From assembly GCA_964635065.1 (NCBI GenBank), contig CAZWMK010000103.1, positions 1-7,979 of the forward strand: a stretch of DNA of 7,979 bases, in the 5' to 3' direction. The DNA comes from CAZWMK01 sp964635065 (GTDB lineage: Bacteria; Pseudomonadota; Alphaproteobacteria; Sphingomonadales; Sphingomonadaceae). This document shows, piece after piece, positions 6,496 through 7,979 of this stretch. The position numbers were made by a program, and so were the translations under genes. Each line of letters opens with the position of its first letter. The stretch's first letter is position 1. The notes below the pieces were generated by a model. The model saw only the letters and a program-made list of their open reading frames with translations. It was not told the origin of the DNA and made no database searches.

Positions 6496-7912
6496 TCCCA
6501 GACTGGTACTGGCGTGTGGTGCGCTGCTTGTTGCAGGATGCACGCTGCAACCGAAGTATGTCCGGCCCGACCTGCCAACCGCTGCGACCTTTCCCGAGAC
6601 CGGCGTGGCCGACAGTGCGTCTCTCAGTGCCGTTCAACTGCCATGGCGTGAGGCTTTTCGCGATCCCGCGCTGGTACGGCTGATCGAGCTGGCGCTCGAC
6701 AATAATCGCGACATGCGCGTCTCGGTCGCCCGGATTGCCGAGGCGCGGGGTCAGTATCGCATCGAGCGCTCCTATGTTTTGCCGACCCCCGAAATCGTGG
6801 CCAGTCAGACCCGGCAGCGGACGGTCGATACCAGCGGGATGTTCGGTCCGGGCGGTGCGGCCTTTTCGTCGCGGCGCTATGACGTCAATGTCGGCCTGAA
6901 CGCATTCGAGATCGACTTCTGGGGCCGAGTGCGTAGCCTGAAGGATGCGGCGCGTTCGGAGTTTCTGGCAACGGTTGCTGCACGAAGGGCTTTTCAAATC
7001 AGCCTGATTGCCGATGTCGCCGGCACCTATCTTGTCGAGCGCGAACTGGATGCCCGGATCGCCTTGTCTCGTGCGACATTGAAGGCGCGCGAGGAGGGGC
7101 TTGAGATCGCCCGCCTGCGGCGCGATGCCGGTGTGACGTCCGCGCTGGATTATCGGCAGACGGAGACCTTGCTCACACAGGCGCAGACCGAAGTTGCCGC
7201 ACTGGAGCGGCAGCGCGCGCAGACACGGACGACGCTGGAAGTTCTGATTGGCACACCGGTCCCGGCAGACCTGCCGCCGGCAACGCCGCTGTCGGCGCAG
7301 ACTGTCATGCCGGACATGGCAGCTGGCCTGCCGTCCGATCTTCTGGTCAACCGGCCTGACATCATGGCTGCTGAAGAGCGGCTGCGCGCGGCAAATGCCA
7401 ATATCGGCGCGGCCAGGGCCAATTTCCTGCCGAAAATCAGTCTGACCGCCGCTTTCGGTTTTGCCAGCCGCGATCTTGATGGCCTGTTTTCGGATGATAA
7501 TCAGGCGTGGAGCTATTCGCCACGTGTCACTGTGCCATTGTTCAGCTGGGACCGCAGCATGGGCAATCTGTCTGCGGTCAAGGCGCGGCGCGATATTGCA
7601 GTTGCCGAATATGAAAAGGCGATTCAGACCGCCTTCAAGGAAGTGGCCGATGCGCTGGCGGCGAAAAAATGGCTGAGCGAACAAGCCGCAGCGCAGGGCC
7701 GCGCCCTTGCCGCGCAGCGTGACCGGGCGGAACTGGCCGATTTACGCTATCGCAATGGCGTGGCGGGTTATCTTGAAGTGCTGGATGCCCAGCGCGAGCT
7801 GTTTGCGGCAGAACAGGCGCTGATTGCGGTTGAACGCGAACGCCTGAGCAATGACGTGGCGCTTTATGCCGCGCTTGGCGGTGGCGGCGACGAGGCGCCG
7901 TCTGCCCGCTGA
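6485..7912 (+). CDS. outer-membrane efflux channel lipoprotein, NodT/OprM type
   Basis: The product is 475 residues, a normal size for this family. It should form the trimeric outer-membrane and periplasmic channel through which the pump expels substrates. The lipoprotein signal ends LLVAGC with Cys19 as the lipid-modified residue, followed by the usual CTLQPKYVRP start. Two repeats of the outer-membrane factor fold are visible, roughly residues 55-255 and 285-465. Signature segments are FEIDFWGRVRS (141-151), GLPSDLLVNRPDI (281-293), VPLFSWDRS (350-358) and GYLEVLDAQRELF (428-440). The long helices are rich in Ala, Arg and Glu. The ATG lies inside the 3' end of the pump gene with an 11-base overlap, and GGAG at 6474-6477 gives a well-placed ribosome site 7 bases upstream. 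It is the third and last recognised gene of the operon. Confidence 0.95.
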   Translation: MKADPRLVLACGALLVAGCTLQPKYVRPDLPTAATFPETGVADSASLSAVQLPWREAFRDPALVRLIELALDNNRDMRVSVARIAEARGQYRIERSYVLPTPEIVASQTRQRTVDTSGMFGPGGAAFSSRRYDVNVGLNAFEIDFWGRVRSLKDAARSEFLATVAARRAFQISLIADVAGTYLVERELDARIALSRATLKAREEGLEIARLRRDAGVTSALDYRQTETLLTQAQTEVAALERQRAQTRTTLEVLIGTPVPADLPPATPLSAQTVMPDMAAGLPSDLLVNRPDIMAAEERLRAANANIGAARANFLPKISLTAAFGFASRDLDGLFSDDNQAWSYSPRVTVPLFSWDRSMGNLSAVKARRDIAVAEYEKAIQTAFKEVADALAAKKWLSEQAAAQGRALAAQRDRAELADLRYRNGVAGYLEVLDAQRELFAAEQALIAVERERLSNDVALYAALGGGGDEAPSAR

Positions 7913-7934
7913 TCTGTGCCGAGAATCGCGAGAC

Positions 7935-7952
7935 ACTGGCTGGTCAGCCAGT
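7935..7952 (+). terminator. possible hairpin terminator after the efflux operon
   Basis: ACTGGCTG (7935-7942) and CAGCCAGT (7945-7952) are perfect inverted arms 22 bases past the stop codon of the channel gene. A 7-bp stem with a 4-base loop would form. Only CTTG follows, with no real T run, so it would be a poor intrinsic terminator on its own. The position right after the operon is the main argument. Confidence 0.35.
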
Positions 7953-7979
7953 CTTGCGCGGCATGTCCGGCAAAGCTGT

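Noticed and set aside
4441..6543. A 700-codon open frame on the minus strand opposite the pump gene
   Set aside because: Its translation is Arg, His, Gln and Asp rich with no recognisable domain, and it spans the N gap. It mirrors the codon bias of the real pump gene, where codons complementary to stops are rare.
6341..7684. A 447-codon minus-strand open frame opposite the channel gene
   Set aside because: The plus strand encodes a full NodT-type protein with all signatures here; the antisense frame has no family resemblance.
7864..7979. A minus-strand open frame entering from the right edge and ending inside the channel gene
   Set aside because: Only about 37 codons are visible, no family is recognisable, and it would overlap the end of a secure gene. 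More sequence to the right would be needed to judge it.

Overview
The window looks like chromosomal DNA from a GC-rich alphaproteobacterium, most likely a sphingomonad. This rests on composition and on the gene set: a short PEP-CTERM protein, a DTGA-type retropepsin-like protease, and a NodT-type outer-membrane lipoprotein paired with an HAE1-family RND pump. The assignment is an inference from gene content, because no rRNA or housekeeping marker is present.

Left part (1-1423). A small PEP-CTERM sorting-domain protein is encoded on the minus strand (120-503). A roughly 320-base non-coding spacer (504-823) follows, holding several inverted repeats, among them a perfect 14-bp palindrome and a perfect 9-bp-arm inverted repeat. 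A divergently transcribed exported retropepsin-like aspartic protease (824-1423, plus) comes next.

Middle (1420-2197). A TetR-family repressor (1420-2055, minus) converges on the protease gene with a 4-base overlap of the stop codons. Its 5' end faces the efflux operon across about 140 bases containing a short inverted repeat that could be its operator.

Right part (2198-7912). This is a compact three-gene plus-strand operon encoding a complete tripartite multidrug efflux system: a periplasmic adaptor lipoprotein (AcrA/MexA type), an inner-membrane RND pump (AcrB/MexB type) and an outer-membrane channel lipoprotein (NodT/OprM type). The first two genes are 1 base apart and the last two overlap by 11 bases. 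The adaptor bridges pump and channel, the pump uses the proton gradient to move amphiphilic compounds out of the periplasm and membrane, and the divergent TetR protein probably represses the operon until a ligand binds it.

The pump gene is interrupted by ten N characters (4498-4507) that shift its frame. Comparison with the family shows that nine bases, not ten, are almost certainly missing, so this is an assembly gap and not a broken gene. No mobile element, CRISPR array, tRNA or rRNA was seen. Overall this is a fairly ordinary regulated efflux locus. The least explained parts are the spacer at 504-823 and the two small exported proteins on either side of it.
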